Positions 26,681 through 34,652 of a stretch of DNA of 64,000 nt are shown piece by piece (position 1 is the first letter of the stretch; each line of letters begins with the position of its first letter). The notes below the pieces were generated by a model that had not been told where the DNA came from, ran no database searches, and worked only from the letters and a program-made list of their open reading frames with translations. The position numbers and the translations under genes are program-made. Source of the DNA: Pseudomonadota bacterium (GTDB lineage Bacteria > Pseudomonadota > Alphaproteobacteria > Micropepsales > Micropepsaceae); assembly GCA_018242105.1 (NCBI GenBank), contig JAFECP010000007.1, positions 1-64,000 of the forward strand. The letters are read 5' to 3'.

Positions 26681-27475
26681 TTACAACACGAGCAACTGCC
26701 TGCGCGCGCCGCGCCATGGCGGTGGCCACCATCTGAGACCCGCGACATCCAGAAGCCACTCCCCAGACAGAGGCAATCGTGGCTGCAGATTGGCGGAGCA
26801 AGGCTGGGCATAGAGCATCTCTTCGGCCGGCCAGCGATGGGCGCGCGTCCAGGTCCAGGCGCCGTTGCGCGCGTAAACCCGCATCAGGGCGCGCGCCGTA
26901 GCGGTATCGGGGCGGACGGCACGGCGTTGCGCCCAGCAAGGCTGGCCGGCGATCTGTTGCACCAAAGGCCAGCTCGCGGCTCCGGCATAATTGGTAAACC
27001 AAATCGTGTATCCGAGTTCGGCCTGCAACGCGGTAACCGCGCGATAGACCTGGATATGGTCGGGATGACCGTACTCGCCCCATGGATTATGCGTGTGGAC
27101 CGCATCGCATCCGGCCAGAGCCGTTCTTAGTCCCTCAATCAGCGAGCCGTAATTGTCTTCGTAACGAACGCAAGCTGCGGGATCGGTGATCGCGATGCCG
27201 AATTGCGTAAGCTGTGGCCGCGCCCAGTCTACAAAAAATCTCGTGCCACTTTCGGGCAGGGCAAGATTGAGGAGCCCTTGCAGGGGGAGCGCAGAAACCG
27301 CACGCCGCCGCGCAGCGGCTTTTTTCGATTCTCCGAACTGGTCGCCGAAACAAAAGACAATGCGATCCACCGACGACAACACCGAGCTGAACCAGAGGCT
27401 CTCATCGTCGGGATGGGCGACAACCAGCGCGGCTCGATGCGGTGGGAATGCTATGTCATTGCTATTTTGCACCCG
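26681..27475 (-). CDS. PIG-L family N-acetyl sugar deacetylase
   Basis: 264 aa from a GTG at 27475, preceded by GACGAGG; an in-frame ATG at 27544 would overlap the upstream glycosyltransferase by 83 bp. The zinc-site motif AHPDDE lies at residues 19-24 and the second motif HTHNPWGEYGHPDH around residue 120. PIG-L enzymes deacetylate N-acetylglucosamine linked to inositol (GPI and mycothiol synthesis), or GlcNAc on antibiotics and bacillithiol precursors. An inositol-phosphate synthase 6 kb away makes a GlcN-inositol product attractive. It overlaps the upstream GT4 gene by 14 bases, so it is co-translated with it. Confidence 0.88.
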   Translation of the reverse strand, partial: RVQNSNDIAFPPHRAALVVAHPDDESLWFSSVLSSVDRIVFCFGDQFGESKKAAARRRAVSALPLQGLLNLALPESGTRFFVDWARPQLTQFGIAITDPAACVRYEDNYGSLIEGLRTALAGCDAVHTHNPWGEYGHPDHIQVYRAVTALQAELGYTIWFTNYAGAASWPLVQQIAGQPCWAQRRAVRPDTATARALMRVYARNGAWTWTRAHRWPAEEMLYAQPCSANLQPRLPLSGEWLLDVAGLRWWPPPWRGARRQLLVL

Positions 27476-28595
27476 GCAAAACCTCGTCGTAGAGATCTTC
27501 GAGGATCTCCGTTTGCCTCCGGATGTCAAACCGCTGTTCGACAAGTGCGCGCGCCTGCGCGCCCATGCGAAGACGCCTGGCGGGATCGCTCAAAAGATCG
27601 TCCATCCGCCGGGTCAGTGCCTCGACGTCCCGTTCGGGCACCAGAAAGCCGGTGTCCTTATCAATAACGCCTTCCGGTATCCCGCCAATGCGTGAAGCGA
27701 CGACCGGTATCCCCGTGGCCGCAGCTTCCAGCAGGACCATACCCAGCCCTTCCACACGCCCCGTGATTGTCCGGACACTCGGCAGAACCAGCATCGTTGC
27801 CCGGCGCATATGTGCCAAGACTTCACCGTGGGCCTGCGCGCCCAAGAAATGCACACGCGCTTCCAAACCCAAAGACCCCGCGAGCGCTTGAAGAGGCCGC
27901 CTGCGGGGGCCATCCCCGATAATGACGAGGTCAACATCCGTGTGCTTCAACGCAAGGGCCCCGAACGCCCGGATAAGATATTTGGTGCCTTTGACGTCCG
28001 CCAGCCGCGCGACATGCAGGATCGTCCGCGTTTCCTCCGAAGGATCGCGCGGCGCAATCGCGCGCCAATCCACGCCGATATAGTGTGTTCGCGTGCGTGC
28101 TTCCGGAAAGCCCAGCGCCAACACGCGATCGCGGATGAATGACGAGGCGCAAAGGAATAAGGCGCCTTGTTGCGCAAGATCCCGCCGGTACAGCGGATAA
28201 TTCATCCACGCGGGCGACGACAGCAGCGCGGCGGTCGATAGCGTTGCATCGAAGCCATGGAATGTCGTCACCAGCGGAATTTGCAGCCGCTTCGCCAGTG
28301 GAAGCGCATACACACCCTCAATGCCAAAATGCGCATGGATGAGCGCCGGGTGGCGCCCTCGGAGCAGGCTTCGATAGGGGGCGGGATTGCGCGACAGCAT
28401 CTGTTGCCCAATGCGCAGATACGCCCCTGGCCCGAGATCATCCAGTGCCAAAGACTCGGCGCCTGCCGGCGGTTGACCGTAGCGCATCCGCCCCAGATAG
28501 AACGGCTTATAGCGGCGCAGTTTTTGCGCCTGTTGAACGATGAACGGCTCCGATATTTTAAACAGATTATGACGGAATATTATAATTTCGCGCAC
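27462..28595 (-). CDS. GT4-family glycosyltransferase
   Basis: 377 aa, GT-B fold. N-terminal acceptor domain with AHFGIEGVYALPLAKRL and TTFHGFDAT; C-terminal donor domain with ILHVARLADVKGTKYLI, VIIGDGPRRRPLQALA and the EGLGMVLLEAAATGIPVVAS stretch holding the conserved E-x7-E. It resembles colanic-acid type WcaL/WcaK-like transferases and, more distantly, GlcNAc-transferring MshA and PIG-A. Being cotranscribed with PIG-L suggests it installs the GlcNAc that PIG-L then deacetylates. Donor specificity is inference only. Confidence 0.88.
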   Translation of the reverse strand: MREIIIFRHNLFKISEPFIVQQAQKLRRYKPFYLGRMRYGQPPAGAESLALDDLGPGAYLRIGQQMLSRNPAPYRSLLRGRHPALIHAHFGIEGVYALPLAKRLQIPLVTTFHGFDATLSTAALLSSPAWMNYPLYRRDLAQQGALFLCASSFIRDRVLALGFPEARTRTHYIGVDWRAIAPRDPSEETRTILHVARLADVKGTKYLIRAFGALALKHTDVDLVIIGDGPRRRPLQALAGSLGLEARVHFLGAQAHGEVLAHMRRATMLVLPSVRTITGRVEGLGMVLLEAAATGIPVVASRIGGIPEGVIDKDTGFLVPERDVEALTRRMDDLLSDPARRLRMGAQARALVEQRFDIRRQTEILEDLYDEVLPGAK

Positions 28596-28678
28596 GCCGT
28601 GGCCACCTGCCGAATTTGCTTATTCCCACCGCACAACCGTCTATATCAATGTGAAGCGAATAGTATCTGGAAGCGACT

Positions 28679-29161
28679 ATGCGGAAATCGATGAAGTTTC
28701 TCGTGCCGGCTGCGCTGCTATCACTCTTTTCGGCCTGGCAGCCAGCACGGGCCGATACGTCCATAGCTTGCAACGAAGCCGACCCCACCCAGGTACGCTT
28801 GCGAGTCAGCGTCGCCGGAATGCGCTCAGACGAGGGCAACATCACAATCACAATCTACCCTGACGATGCGGCCCACTTTTTGGACGGAAAATACAAGCTC
28901 GCCCGGCAAAGCGTGCCGGTAAAATTGCCATTGACGCGCGCATGTTTCGCAGTTGCGGCACCCGGCTTCTACGCTGTGGCGCTTTTTCATGACGAAAACA
29001 ACAACCATCACCTGGACACCAATTTTCTCGGAATTCCGACAGAGGGATACGGCTTCTCCCAGAACCCCAAACTCTTCCTGGGTCCGCCAAAATTGAGCCA
29101 GGTGCGCATTGCCGCCCATCCCGGCGACAATCCTGTCGCTATCCGTATGGCATATTATTGA
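28679..29161 (+). CDS. Secreted DUF2141 protein
   Basis: 160 aa with a signal peptide (MKFLVPAALLSLFSAWQPARA). The mature part is a compact beta-sandwich type domain recognised by VRVSVAGMRSDEGNITITIYPD-like spacing, FYAVALFHDENNNHHLDTNFLGIPTEGYGFS and an ending rich in small residues. DUF2141 proteins are periplasmic and uncharacterised. The D-x-N-x-N-x-x-L-D run resembles a calcium-binding loop. It is divergent from the GT4/PIG-L operon and 196 bp upstream of the LptF-like gene. Confidence 0.85.
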   Translation: MRKSMKFLVPAALLSLFSAWQPARADTSIACNEADPTQVRLRVSVAGMRSDEGNITITIYPDDAAHFLDGKYKLARQSVPVKLPLTRACFAVAAPGFYAVALFHDENNNHHLDTNFLGIPTEGYGFSQNPKLFLGPPKLSQVRIAAHPGDNPVAIRMAYY

Positions 29162-29207
29162 CTTTCTGTAATGTTTTCGATGATAACATTGGGGCTGGGT
29201 GGTATCG

Positions 29208-29231
29208 CCACTTTGCCGGGCGGCGAAGTGG
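29208..29231. repeat. Strong hairpin between DUF2141 and LptF-like genes
   Basis: CCACTTTGCC-GGGC-GGCGAAGTGG: a 10-bp stem with one T-G wobble and a 4-base loop. No T-run follows on either strand, so it may attenuate or stabilise the transcript rather than terminate it. A second, smaller repeat AATGTT-N9-AACATT lies at 29170-29190. Confidence 0.45.
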
Positions 29232-29357
29232 ACCTCATTCCGTGATATTCAGAAACCCAAATGAGATGTCCGTGACGGCTGATTTGGATCGGCGCTCGCT
29301 CTGTCGCGATACCGGCCGGCTATCTAAAATGACTTCGCTCATTCTCCAAAAAGCCGG

Positions 29358-30506
29358 ATGGCGTGCGCCTTGATCATCAACCGCTATTTGATCCGAGAGA
29401 TCAGCAAGCCGCTTGCGACCATCCTTATCGTTCTTGTGACTCTATTCGCGAGCTACAGTGCCGCCGAATTTCTTTCGGATGCCGTCAACGGGCTGCTGCC
29501 GACAAACACGATCGGAGAAATGATAGGCCTCAAAGCGTTGATCTCACTGGAAGTATTGATACCGGTTTCTCTCTATATCTCAGTCATTCTGTCGTTTGGA
29601 AAGCTGTATAGCGACTCCGAATTTACGGCGATGTTCGCATTGCGCGTGACCCCCGCAAGGATCATGGGATCGGTTCTCACTCTGTCGGGGGCACTGGCCG
29701 TTCTTGTGGCTCTGTTATCGCTGTTCGCGCGGCCTTGGGCGTATGAGAAATTGCACGCGCTTTCAAAGCAAGCCGAAGCCTTCGCCAATGTCGATAACAT
29801 GCAGGCCGGCACGTTCTATATCGCTGAAGATGGAGGCCGGGTCATATTCCTGAAACATCGCGATGGCCCGAAATCCACGGCCAGCGACGTATTCGTGCAG
29901 TTGATCTATCCCAATCGCACTCGAATTCTTTTTGCACGGCATGCCTACCAGCTTCCGGAGGCCGGCGGCCGCGACCGTTCGGAAATCCATTTGAGCGATG
30001 CCCATCTTTACGATATCGGACGTGAAAAGGGTCAACCTGACAGTGTGGTGGACGCACAGGGGATTATTCTGAGATCTCCGGATCCAAGTCTCGAACAGCC
30101 CGAATACAGTTCGGTCAGCGCCGGCACGGAGACGCTTGCGATTTCAAGCAAGCCTCCAGATATCGCGGAGTTCCAATGGCGGCTATCCACCCCACTTTCG
30201 ACAATTCTGCTTGGCATGCTCGCCGTGCCGTTGAGTCGCATAAGGCCGCGGCAAAGCCGATATGCGAAGATGGGAGCAGCAGCTCTGATTTATTCTGGCT
30301 ACTATCTGTTGTTCACATCCGCGCGCACATGGGTTCAGCAAAGCGCGGTCGCAGCTTTTCCGGGCATCTGGTGGGTTCCCGCGTCGCTTGCAGCGGTGGT
30401 GGCCATCATCTGGGTCCGGCCATATCTGGGCTTTGAATTGAGGCGGCTGCGCATGCGCTTTAACACATGGCATGCGCACTGGTTCGGTGGCCGTGACACG
30501 GCTTGA
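29358..30506 (+). CDS. LptF-like (YjgP/YjgQ family) permease
   Basis: 382 aa. Three or so N-terminal membrane helices, a periplasmic beta-jellyroll domain (~residues 130-260) and three C-terminal helices, the standard LptF/LptG layout. FEFTAMFALRVTPARIMG-like text (SEFTAMFALRVTPARIMGSV) is the coupling-helix motif facing the ABC ATPase. In LPS export, LptFG with LptB extract lipid from the inner membrane and pass it to the periplasmic bridge. This copy sits in a sphingolipid/glycolipid locus beside a partner permease but with no LptA, LptB, LptC or LptD gene, so I infer an LPS-like exporter for another lipid. Confidence 0.88.
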   Translation: MACALIINRYLIREISKPLATILIVLVTLFASYSAAEFLSDAVNGLLPTNTIGEMIGLKALISLEVLIPVSLYISVILSFGKLYSDSEFTAMFALRVTPARIMGSVLTLSGALAVLVALLSLFARPWAYEKLHALSKQAEAFANVDNMQAGTFYIAEDGGRVIFLKHRDGPKSTASDVFVQLIYPNRTRILFARHAYQLPEAGGRDRSEIHLSDAHLYDIGREKGQPDSVVDAQGIILRSPDPSLEQPEYSSVSAGTETLAISSKPPDIAEFQWRLSTPLSTILLGMLAVPLSRIRPRQSRYAKMGAAALIYSGYYLLFTSARTWVQQSAVAAFPGIWWVPASLAAVVAIIWVRPYLGFELRRLRMRFNTWHAHWFGGRDTA

Positions 30507-31575
30507 CCGGTACATCGCGGCGGCAACGCTCAGTGGCGTCCTGTTGGCCGCCACGGCGTTGACCTTGCTGTTCAGCTTGCTGGAATTTGTCGAACAGCTC
30601 AGTTCGGTCGGCCAAGGCAACTACCGTCTGATCGACGATTTTTTCTACGTTCTGCTCACGATTCCGTCGCGCGTGCTCCAGGTAACGCCCGTATCGATGC
30701 TGATAGGCTGTCTGCTGTCGTTGGGCGCGCTCGCCGATACCTCAGAACTTACGGCGCTGCAATCGCTTGGCATGTCCGAACGGCGGATCATAGGCTCCGT
30801 TCTCGCGCTTGCGTGCCCGATCATCATCGCTCTGTTTTTGATAGCGCAGTTTGTGATTCCGCCAACGCAACAATTCGCGGAAAGTCAGCGCGCATCGAGG
30901 TTATCGCCATCTGCGTCGGTTCGCAGCGCAGACAGCTTTTGGGGCGAAGGCAACCGTCAATATCTTAATGTGCAGCGATTTGAACATGGCAACATTCCGA
31001 GAAACATCAATATTTACGCCTTCTCGCCGGAAGGGCGCCTGACAAGTGCAATCCGCGCGAACCGCGCGGAGATTCGGCCGGACGGGACATGGCTTCTCAC
31101 CGGCGTGGTGCGTAAGCGCGTTCTTTCCTCCCAATTCCAGACGGACCATCCGGCTTCGCTAGTCTGGCACTCTTTTTTGCCCCCCAATCGTGTCCAGCAG
31201 TTGCTCATGTCACCCGACACTATGGCGCCTGTCGAATTGTATCTATACATTCGCGATCTCAGCCGCAGGCACCAGCAGGCTTCACGCTATGAACAGGAAT
31301 TGTGGGCCAAGATCGCCATTCCGTTTTCGATCGTTGCCATGATCCTGATCGCCGCGCCGTTTTTGTTCGGCGCCGTGCGAGCGCATGGCACAGGCCAGCG
31401 CATTGTCATCGGTGTCGGCATCGGAATCGTGTTTTCGCTTGTCCAGCAAATTGCGGGCCGCTTGGATTTGCTGCTGGATCTAAACCCCGCGGTGATCGCT
31501 TTGACGCCTTCGCTTCTGCTCATGGCGCTGGCGGTCTATCTCTTTCTGCGGATGCACCGGCCTCGCAGAGGATAG
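30472..31575 (+). CDS. LptG-like (YjgP/YjgQ family) permease
   Basis: 367 aa, partner of the preceding permease. The N-terminal helices, the coupling motif TSELTALQSLGMSERRIIGSV, a periplasmic domain (~130-260) and three C-terminal helices are visible. The ATG at 30472 overlaps the preceding gene by 35 bases; GTG codons at 30487 and 30493 are alternative starts that would begin nearer RLDRYIAA. The pair forms the membrane part of a lipid exporter. Whether it serves LPS, or the sphingolipid inferred for this locus, depends on whether another lptFG pair exists in the genome. Confidence 0.87.
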   Translation: MRTGSVAVTRLDRYIAAATLSGVLLAATALTLLFSLLEFVEQLSSVGQGNYRLIDDFFYVLLTIPSRVLQVTPVSMLIGCLLSLGALADTSELTALQSLGMSERRIIGSVLALACPIIIALFLIAQFVIPPTQQFAESQRASRLSPSASVRSADSFWGEGNRQYLNVQRFEHGNIPRNINIYAFSPEGRLTSAIRANRAEIRPDGTWLLTGVVRKRVLSSQFQTDHPASLVWHSFLPPNRVQQLLMSPDTMAPVELYLYIRDLSRRHQQASRYEQELWAKIAIPFSIVAMILIAAPFLFGAVRAHGTGQRIVIGVGIGIVFSLVQQIAGRLDLLLDLNPAVIALTPSLLLMALAVYLFLRMHRPRRG

Positions 31576-31576
31576 A

Positions 31577-32500
31577 TTATTTCACGGTCTCCAGCTCCCG
31601 CAAAAACCGCTTGTAGCGCGCGGACTGGCGGGAAAGAAGAATGGCGAGAATTGCGCTGAAACCGAAAATCTCGAACAAAAAATAGTATTGGGGCACTGAC
31701 AGAGCCGCGCAGATGAATATTCCGATAGTGCGATAGTTGGCGGATAGGATAGACCATCGCCGAACCGCCGGCGCGAACGTTTCGCGATATCGCGCACGGA
31801 GGGACGCCGCTTGTGCGGGCTCCTCCTTCAGGCATGCGGCCATCTTTTCGTCGAAGCCGGCGGGTACACCGGCAACCCTCAACTGGACACCAACATAGAG
31901 CCGGTTGAGCATATGCATGACGCGCGTGGGAAAATATGCCGTAGGCACATCCGGCAGCGGCGCGTTGAGCGCCAAAAGCGCCGCCGATTTTCGGTCCATG
32001 CCCCAATACTCATATTCCTGCCTTTGCACCTCATAGGCGGCCGACTGAACGGCATGGCAGACCCCAGCGGAAATGGCGAGTATCCATATCCATCCTCCGA
32101 ATTGGACGCTAAGCGCCAGCGCAAGGGCAGAATAAACAGCGACAAACGTCGTGTAATCGCAAATCCCGTCGATAACTTTTCCAAACTCGGACTGCGAATT
32201 CGTGAGACGTGCAAGCTGCCCATCCGTCCCATCCATGATGTGCCACAGGATCATCAGCACGAAGCCGGCAACCACCCATCGCACGTCTTGATAGCGGTAG
32301 TAGGAGATCGCCGCCAATATCCCAAACGCCATCCCCGCAAAGGAAACGGCATTGGGAGAGACATGCAGGTCCGCCAGCAATGGCGTCAGGCGGCTCGATA
32401 CTGGATGAATGAAATAGAGGTTGGTTATCTCTTCGATGTCCGACGTGCGCCGGATGGGCTCACCGTGCTTCCCCTCTCTCACACGAGTCGAAACCGTCAA
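31577..32500 (-). CDS. CDP-alcohol phosphatidyltransferase
   Basis: 307 aa from a TTG start that overlaps the preceding stop (TTGA); GTG at 32482 is an alternative. The full signature D-G-x2-A-R-x8-G-x3-D-x3-D is present with D90, D93, G94, A97, R98, G107, D111 and D115, in the form DGTDGQLAR. It is an integral membrane enzyme that transfers a phospho-alcohol between a CDP-activated molecule and an alcohol. Being the last gene after inositol-phosphate synthase and a nucleotidyltransferase, it probably joins phosphoinositol to a lipid. Either CDP-inositol or CDP-diacylglycerol could be its activated substrate. Confidence 0.92.
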   Translation of the reverse strand: MTVSTRVREGKHGEPIRRTSDIEEITNLYFIHPVSSRLTPLLADLHVSPNAVSFAGMAFGILAAISYYRYQDVRWVVAGFVLMILWHIMDGTDGQLARLTNSQSEFGKVIDGICDYTTFVAVYSALALALSVQFGGWIWILAISAGVCHAVQSAAYEVQRQEYEYWGMDRKSAALLALNAPLPDVPTAYFPTRVMHMLNRLYVGVQLRVAGVPAGFDEKMAACLKEEPAQAASLRARYRETFAPAVRRWSILSANYRTIGIFICAALSVPQYYFLFEIFGFSAILAILLSRQSARYKRFLRELETVK

Positions 32501-33213
32501 AGCAGCCCCGTTTCAAGAAGTCTCTCGGCCTTTCCGAACGCCGCGGGATCGTCAACATCGATCCACACCCGGTCCTGAATGTCGAATGTGCGCGCCTTGT
32601 TCCGGCGCGCAAGCACGTTCATTGCGCCCGAGATGCTGTCGTCTCCGCCCGCCTGACTTTCTTCGAGCGCGTCGAACATGGCGGGAGTGCAAAGAAAGAG
32701 GCCCGTATCCAATGCGTTGAAGTCTCGGATGACTTTGCCGATGTGATGGATGAAACCGCCCGAACACTTGACGCGCGTGACGTCCTCCAAATCGTTGAGC
32801 TGCCGGTCGATGTTGAAATCGACCGCCAGCGTAACAGTATCCGGCTCGGCCGGCACAGACATCAGACGGCGAAATATCTCCGGATCGAGCAAATGATCGC
32901 ACATGGTGAGCAGAAAGGGCTCATTCAGATAGGGTTTCGCTTTGAGCACGGAGAGGCCATTCGCGCGGTCCCAGCTTTCATTGACGATATGATCGATACG
33001 AAGGTTTTCCCGCGCCGAAAACGCGTCGAGCTCCATGCGAAGCTCATCGCCCCTATAGCCACTGACGACCCAGAACGCGTCCACGCCACCGCTACGCGCC
33101 CGCTTGATCACGCGTTCAATCAATGGAACGCCCTTGATTTCGATCAAGGGCTTAAGCTGGCCTTTTTCTCTGAGCCTGGCACCTTGCCCTGCGGCAACAA
33201 TAAGACACTTCAC
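32497..33213 (-). CDS. Nucleotidyltransferase, probable inositol-1-phosphate cytidylyltransferase
   Basis: 238 aa from a GTG that overlaps the synthase stop (GTGA). NTP-transferase fold: LIVAAGQGARL with K21-P22-L23 for nucleotide binding, VVSGYRGDEL, and a metal-binding Asp in LTMCDHLLDP. The family activates sugar or polyol phosphates. Archaeal and thermophile enzymes of this type make CDP-inositol and are fused to a CDP-alcohol transferase; here the two halves are separate adjacent genes downstream of inositol-phosphate synthase. The CDP-inositol assignment is inferred from that parallel, with mannose-1-phosphate-type activation as the alternative. Confidence 0.88.
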   Translation of the reverse strand: MKCLIVAAGQGARLREKGQLKPLIEIKGVPLIERVIKRARSGGVDAFWVVSGYRGDELRMELDAFSARENLRIDHIVNESWDRANGLSVLKAKPYLNEPFLLTMCDHLLDPEIFRRLMSVPAEPDTVTLAVDFNIDRQLNDLEDVTRVKCSGGFIHHIGKVIRDFNALDTGLFLCTPAMFDALEESQAGGDDSISGAMNVLARRNKARTFDIQDRVWIDVDDPAAFGKAERLLETGLL

Positions 33214-34340
33214 AAAACAGCCAGCATTTTCGCGGTGTGCGTCCGGATGAAAGCCTCGATCATATCGTAGGCGTCATCGTCCGAGTATTGCTTGGCCGGA
33301 TGTTTGCAAAAATAGGCGCTTGGCGCCTCAAGCACTCCGCCAACGCCGCTCTGAAGCGCCAGTTTGCAGCACCGGATCATGTCGATCACGACGCCTGCGG
33401 AATTGGGCGAATCCTCTACCGACAGCCGCAATTCCAGATCCATCGGAACATCCCCGAACAAATGCCCTTCCATTCTCAGGAAGCAGATCTTGTTGTCGTT
33501 TTGCCATGGCACATAGTCGCTCGGACCTACATGGATGTTCTCGTCCTCGATGCGGCTCTTTGCGACCGACTGCACGGCTTCGGTTTTGGATGTCTTTTTG
33601 GACACCAGCCGCGTCTGGTTCTTCATGTTGAGGAAATCGGTATTGCCGCCGGTATTCAACTGATATGTCCGCAGCAACTTTACCCCGCGCTTTGCGAACA
33701 GATCTGTCAGAACGCGATGTGTGATTGTGGCGCCAAACTGGGACTTTATGTCGTCTCCAATGATCGGAAGATTGCGCGCCTTGAACCGGTCCGCGAAAGC
33801 CTTGTCGCTGGCGATGAACACCGGCATGTTGTTAATGAAGGCGACGCCGGCTTCCAGGGCGCATTCCGCATAAAAGCGCGCGGCCTGTTCCGATCCGACA
33901 GGAACATAATTGAGCAGGATTTCGGCCCCGCTGTTTTTCAGCTCGCGAACGATTTCCGCCTTCGTCAATTCCTTTGCACTGGAGCGGACGAAGGTTCTGT
34001 CTTCGGCATAATCCGCCATGTGTTCGGAAATGCCGTCGAGCACCGGCCCCATGCGCACGATCACACCCGCCGACGGGATATCCCTTTGAAAAATCTTTGT
34101 GCAATTTGGCTTGGAGAAGATCGCCTGGCTTATGTCGGTGCCCACCTTGCGGGCATCGACGTCGAACGCCGCAACGACTTTGATGTCACACGGCAGATAG
34201 CCGCCGATATCCGCATGCATCAGACCGGTAACCCCCCGGCGGCAGCGTTCTGCGGTGTAATAGTGAATGCCTTGAACGAGAGAGCTGGCGCAGTTTCCTA
34301 CGCCGGCGATCGCGATCCGGATGCTACCCTTCTTTGCCAT
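33210..34340 (-). CDS. ino1: myo-Inositol-1-phosphate synthase
   Basis: 376 aa, the short actinobacterial/archaeal type rather than the ~500-aa eukaryotic form. Clear family blocks: IAGVGNCASSLVQGIHYY (NAD binding), VVAAFDVDARKVG, NYVPVGSEQAARFYAECAL, PIIGDDIKSQFGATITHR, LNTGGNTDFLNM and SKTEAVQS. It converts glucose-6-phosphate to L-myo-inositol-1-phosphate using NAD. It heads a three-gene operon with GTGA and TTGA overlaps, so inositol phosphate, its activation and its transfer are translationally coupled. An AAGGGA ribosome-binding site precedes the ATG. Such a gene is unusual in this group unless inositol lipids or osmolytes are made. Confidence 0.95.
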   Translation of the reverse strand: MAKKGSIRIAIAGVGNCASSLVQGIHYYTAERCRRGVTGLMHADIGGYLPCDIKVVAAFDVDARKVGTDISQAIFSKPNCTKIFQRDIPSAGVIVRMGPVLDGISEHMADYAEDRTFVRSSAKELTKAEIVRELKNSGAEILLNYVPVGSEQAARFYAECALEAGVAFINNMPVFIASDKAFADRFKARNLPIIGDDIKSQFGATITHRVLTDLFAKRGVKLLRTYQLNTGGNTDFLNMKNQTRLVSKKTSKTEAVQSVAKSRIEDENIHVGPSDYVPWQNDNKICFLRMEGHLFGDVPMDLELRLSVEDSPNSAGVVIDMIRCCKLALQSGVGGVLEAPSAYFCKHPAKQYSDDDAYDMIEAFIRTHTAKMLAVL

Positions 34341-34652
34341 GACGTCCCTTTGTGAGCCTCAACCCCAATTCCTCAAGGTAGCCTAATCTTGAGTTCATAA
34401 GGGGGGCGCTTTGTTGTATTTCCCCAATGTTTTGAAATGCGCAAGCCGAAGCCGGGCGCTGGTCGTATGGGCGCGTTAAAGAAAACAAACATGCCGAAAA
34501 CTACCCGGTTGGCCGCTATAGATGAACCACAGAACCGGGAAGGCAACCCGTTCTAGGTTACAATATTAACAGACGACATCGTTCGCGGTCTATGAGATTG
34601 AGCAGGGATGTCTGCGGCTTGCGTCCGAACCCAATCGCGGGCCGAAACGTAG
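34341..34652. promoter_or_regulatory. Region between inositol-phosphate synthase and GT32 gene
   Basis: 312 bp with no convincing gene; it should carry the inositol operon promoter. An inverted repeat CTCAAG-N10-CTTGAG lies at 34372-34393, about 35-55 bp upstream of the synthase ATG, where a repressor or activator could bind. The rest shows nothing I can name. Confidence 0.4.

Noticed and set aside
22846-28595. Standard Wzx/Wzy O-antigen or capsule cluster
   Set aside because: A flippase and glycosyltransferases are present, but there is no Wzy polymerase, Wzz, initiating transferase or nucleotide-sugar pathway gene. I keep it only as the alternative to the sphingolipid model.
25566-34340. 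Mycothiol biosynthesis
   Set aside because: GT4, PIG-L and inositol-phosphate synthase fit its first steps, but no MshC-like ligase or MshD acetyltransferase is visible, and mycothiol is actinobacterial.
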